Part shown: positions 63,229 to 64,000 of the stretch, piece after piece
How the letters are laid out: each line of letters opens with the position of its first letter
Position numbering within the stretch: the first letter of the stretch is position 1
From: Enterococcus sp. BWR-S5
Lineage (GTDB): Bacteria; Bacillota; Bacilli; Lactobacillales; Enterococcaceae
Length of the DNA stretch: 64,000 nt
Direction: 5' to 3'
NCBI RefSeq assembly: GCF_016745255.1
Contig: NZ_JADOEQ010000004.1
Span: forward strand, 1 to 64,000
The notes under the pieces: generated by a model
Database searches by the model: none
Seen by the model: only the letters and a program-made list of their open reading frames with translations
What the model was told of the DNA's origin: nothing
Made by a program: the position numbers and the translations under genes

Positions 63229-64000
63229 TTGGCAAAACCAATCATTTTACTACAGGAACATTTCAAACCTGAACAAATTGAACGAATCAAAGCCGCAGCT
63301 AACGATTATGAGGTCATTGATGCTGCTGACCCGTCCCAAAATTATCGTGAAGAAGATATTGTTATCATGTTAGGATGGAATAAAAAGCATGATCCCAAGC
63401 TGCTCGAAAATCCGAACAGCAAGCTGAAATGGGTCCAATCTATCTCAGCTGGTGTGGATTCTTACGACCTGGCAGCATTCAAAAAAAGAGATATCTTACT
63501 CTCAAATGGGAGCGGTATCCATACAATTTCCATCACTGAGCATGTATTAGGTGTGCTTCTGGCAAAATACCGAGGCATCCTTCAAGCAGCTGTAGCGCAG
63601 CAAGATAAACAATGGAAGGACTCTTCTATTACCTATCAACAATTGTCCGAGCAGAGTATGCTGATTGTCGGAACTGGAAATATCGGACAACAGCTGGCTT
63701 CCTTTGCGCAAGGTCTGAAGATACGAACATACGGCATCAATTCCAGTGGGCATCCCTCACCAGGCTTCTTAGAATGCTATTCTCAGAAAAATATGAGCCG
63801 AGTGATTAAGGATATGGATATTGTTGTCAACATCCTCCCATTAACCGATGAAACATATTATTTATATAACGAAGAAATGTTTCATGCCATGAAAAAAGGC
63901 AGTGTCTTTATCAACGTCGGGCGAGGTCGCTCAGTCAAAACAGATGATTTGATTCAAGCCTTGGAAAATGGGCAAATCAGCTTTGCTGCGTTAGATGTCT
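63229..64000 (+). CDS. D-2-hydroxyacid dehydrogenase, NAD-binding (partial, runs off the right edge)
   Basis: About 257 residues are present. The start is TTG 63229 (M-A-K-P-I-I-L-L-Q-E) behind AAGGAAG. The NAD motif LIVGTGNIGQQLAS lies near residue 146, then VVNILPLTDETYYLYN and FINVGRGRSVKTDDL with the usual Gly-Arg-Gly. The family includes D-lactate, phosphoglycerate and 2-hydroxyisocaproate dehydrogenases; the substrate is open. The C-terminus with the catalytic His is outside the window. Confidence 0.88.
   Translation, partial: MAKPIILLQEHFKPEQIERIKAAANDYEVIDAADPSQNYREEDIVIMLGWNKKHDPKLLENPNSKLKWVQSISAGVDSYDLAAFKKRDILLSNGSGIHTISITEHVLGVLLAKYRGILQAAVAQQDKQWKDSSITYQQLSEQSMLIVGTGNIGQQLASFAQGLKIRTYGINSSGHPSPGFLECYSQKNMSRVIKDMDIVVNILPLTDETYYLYNEEMFHAMKKGSVFINVGRGRSVKTDDLIQALENGQISFAALDV

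Overview
The window looks like chromosomal DNA of a low-GC Gram-positive coccus of the order Lactobacillales, most likely Enterococcus or a close relative. The reasons are AT-rich DNA with strong AGGAGG ribosome binding sites, the rRNA leader sequence, class Ib nrdHIEF, LPXTG sorting, Tn916/Tcp-type conjugation proteins, a CpsC/CpsD/CpsB capsule regulatory set and Mn/Fe superoxide dismutase. The genus is inferred from gene content and was not tested by a database search.

Layout. 1-490: the 5' end of a leftward 16S rRNA gene behind three tandem sigma-A promoters. 490-6,040: housekeeping genes (GNAT acetyltransferase, S1-domain protein, MalY-type C-S lyase, cyclophilin, YumC-type ferredoxin reductase, YuzB, PgpA). 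6,040-11,564: leftward cell-envelope genes (lipoprotein, CPBP protease, arylsulfotransferase lipoprotein, membrane-anchored glycerophosphodiesterase). 11,887-22,517: a leftward block with an LPXTG isopeptide adhesin followed by TcpC, TcpD, TcpE, VirB4, VirB6 and a lysozyme/CHAP hydrolase. This is the mating-channel half of a Tn916-like conjugation system, with no relaxase, coupling protein or integrase in the window. 22,796-28,000: EamA transporter, a small unknown protein, tRNA-Lys(CTT), and an iron-uptake operon (feoA, feoB and a 43-residue Cys-rich partner) under a Fur box. 28,000-31,908: nrdHIEF behind two NrdR boxes, ending in tandem long-hairpin repeats. 32,284-40,938: AI-2E family permease, tyrosine phosphatase, MgtC, a 1,580-residue secreted papain-like protease with A-B-A-B repeats, and NagB. 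41,119-59,638: a leftward capsule locus. 59,728-64,000: dapF, sodA, ispG and the start of a D-2-hydroxyacid dehydrogenase.

How the genes work together. The capsule locus begins with the chain-length/tyrosine-kinase/phosphatase set (CpsC, CpsD, CpsB). A membrane 4,6-dehydratase, a DegT aminotransferase and a small PglC/WcaJ-type phosphoglycosyltransferase follow. Next come homologues of the Bacillus SpsB, F, G, E and D enzymes, which together with the dehydratase and aminotransferase form an essentially complete route to a CMP-activated nonulosonic acid (pseudaminic or legionaminic type). The locus ends with a UGM-like flavoprotein, a Wzy-like polymerase, a GT2 transferase, a MurJ-family flippase, a UDP-sugar epimerase and an LCP ligase that could attach the polymer to the wall. 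The adhesin and T4SS block together could form a contact-dependent transfer or secretion machine. Whether it still moves DNA cannot be told from this window.
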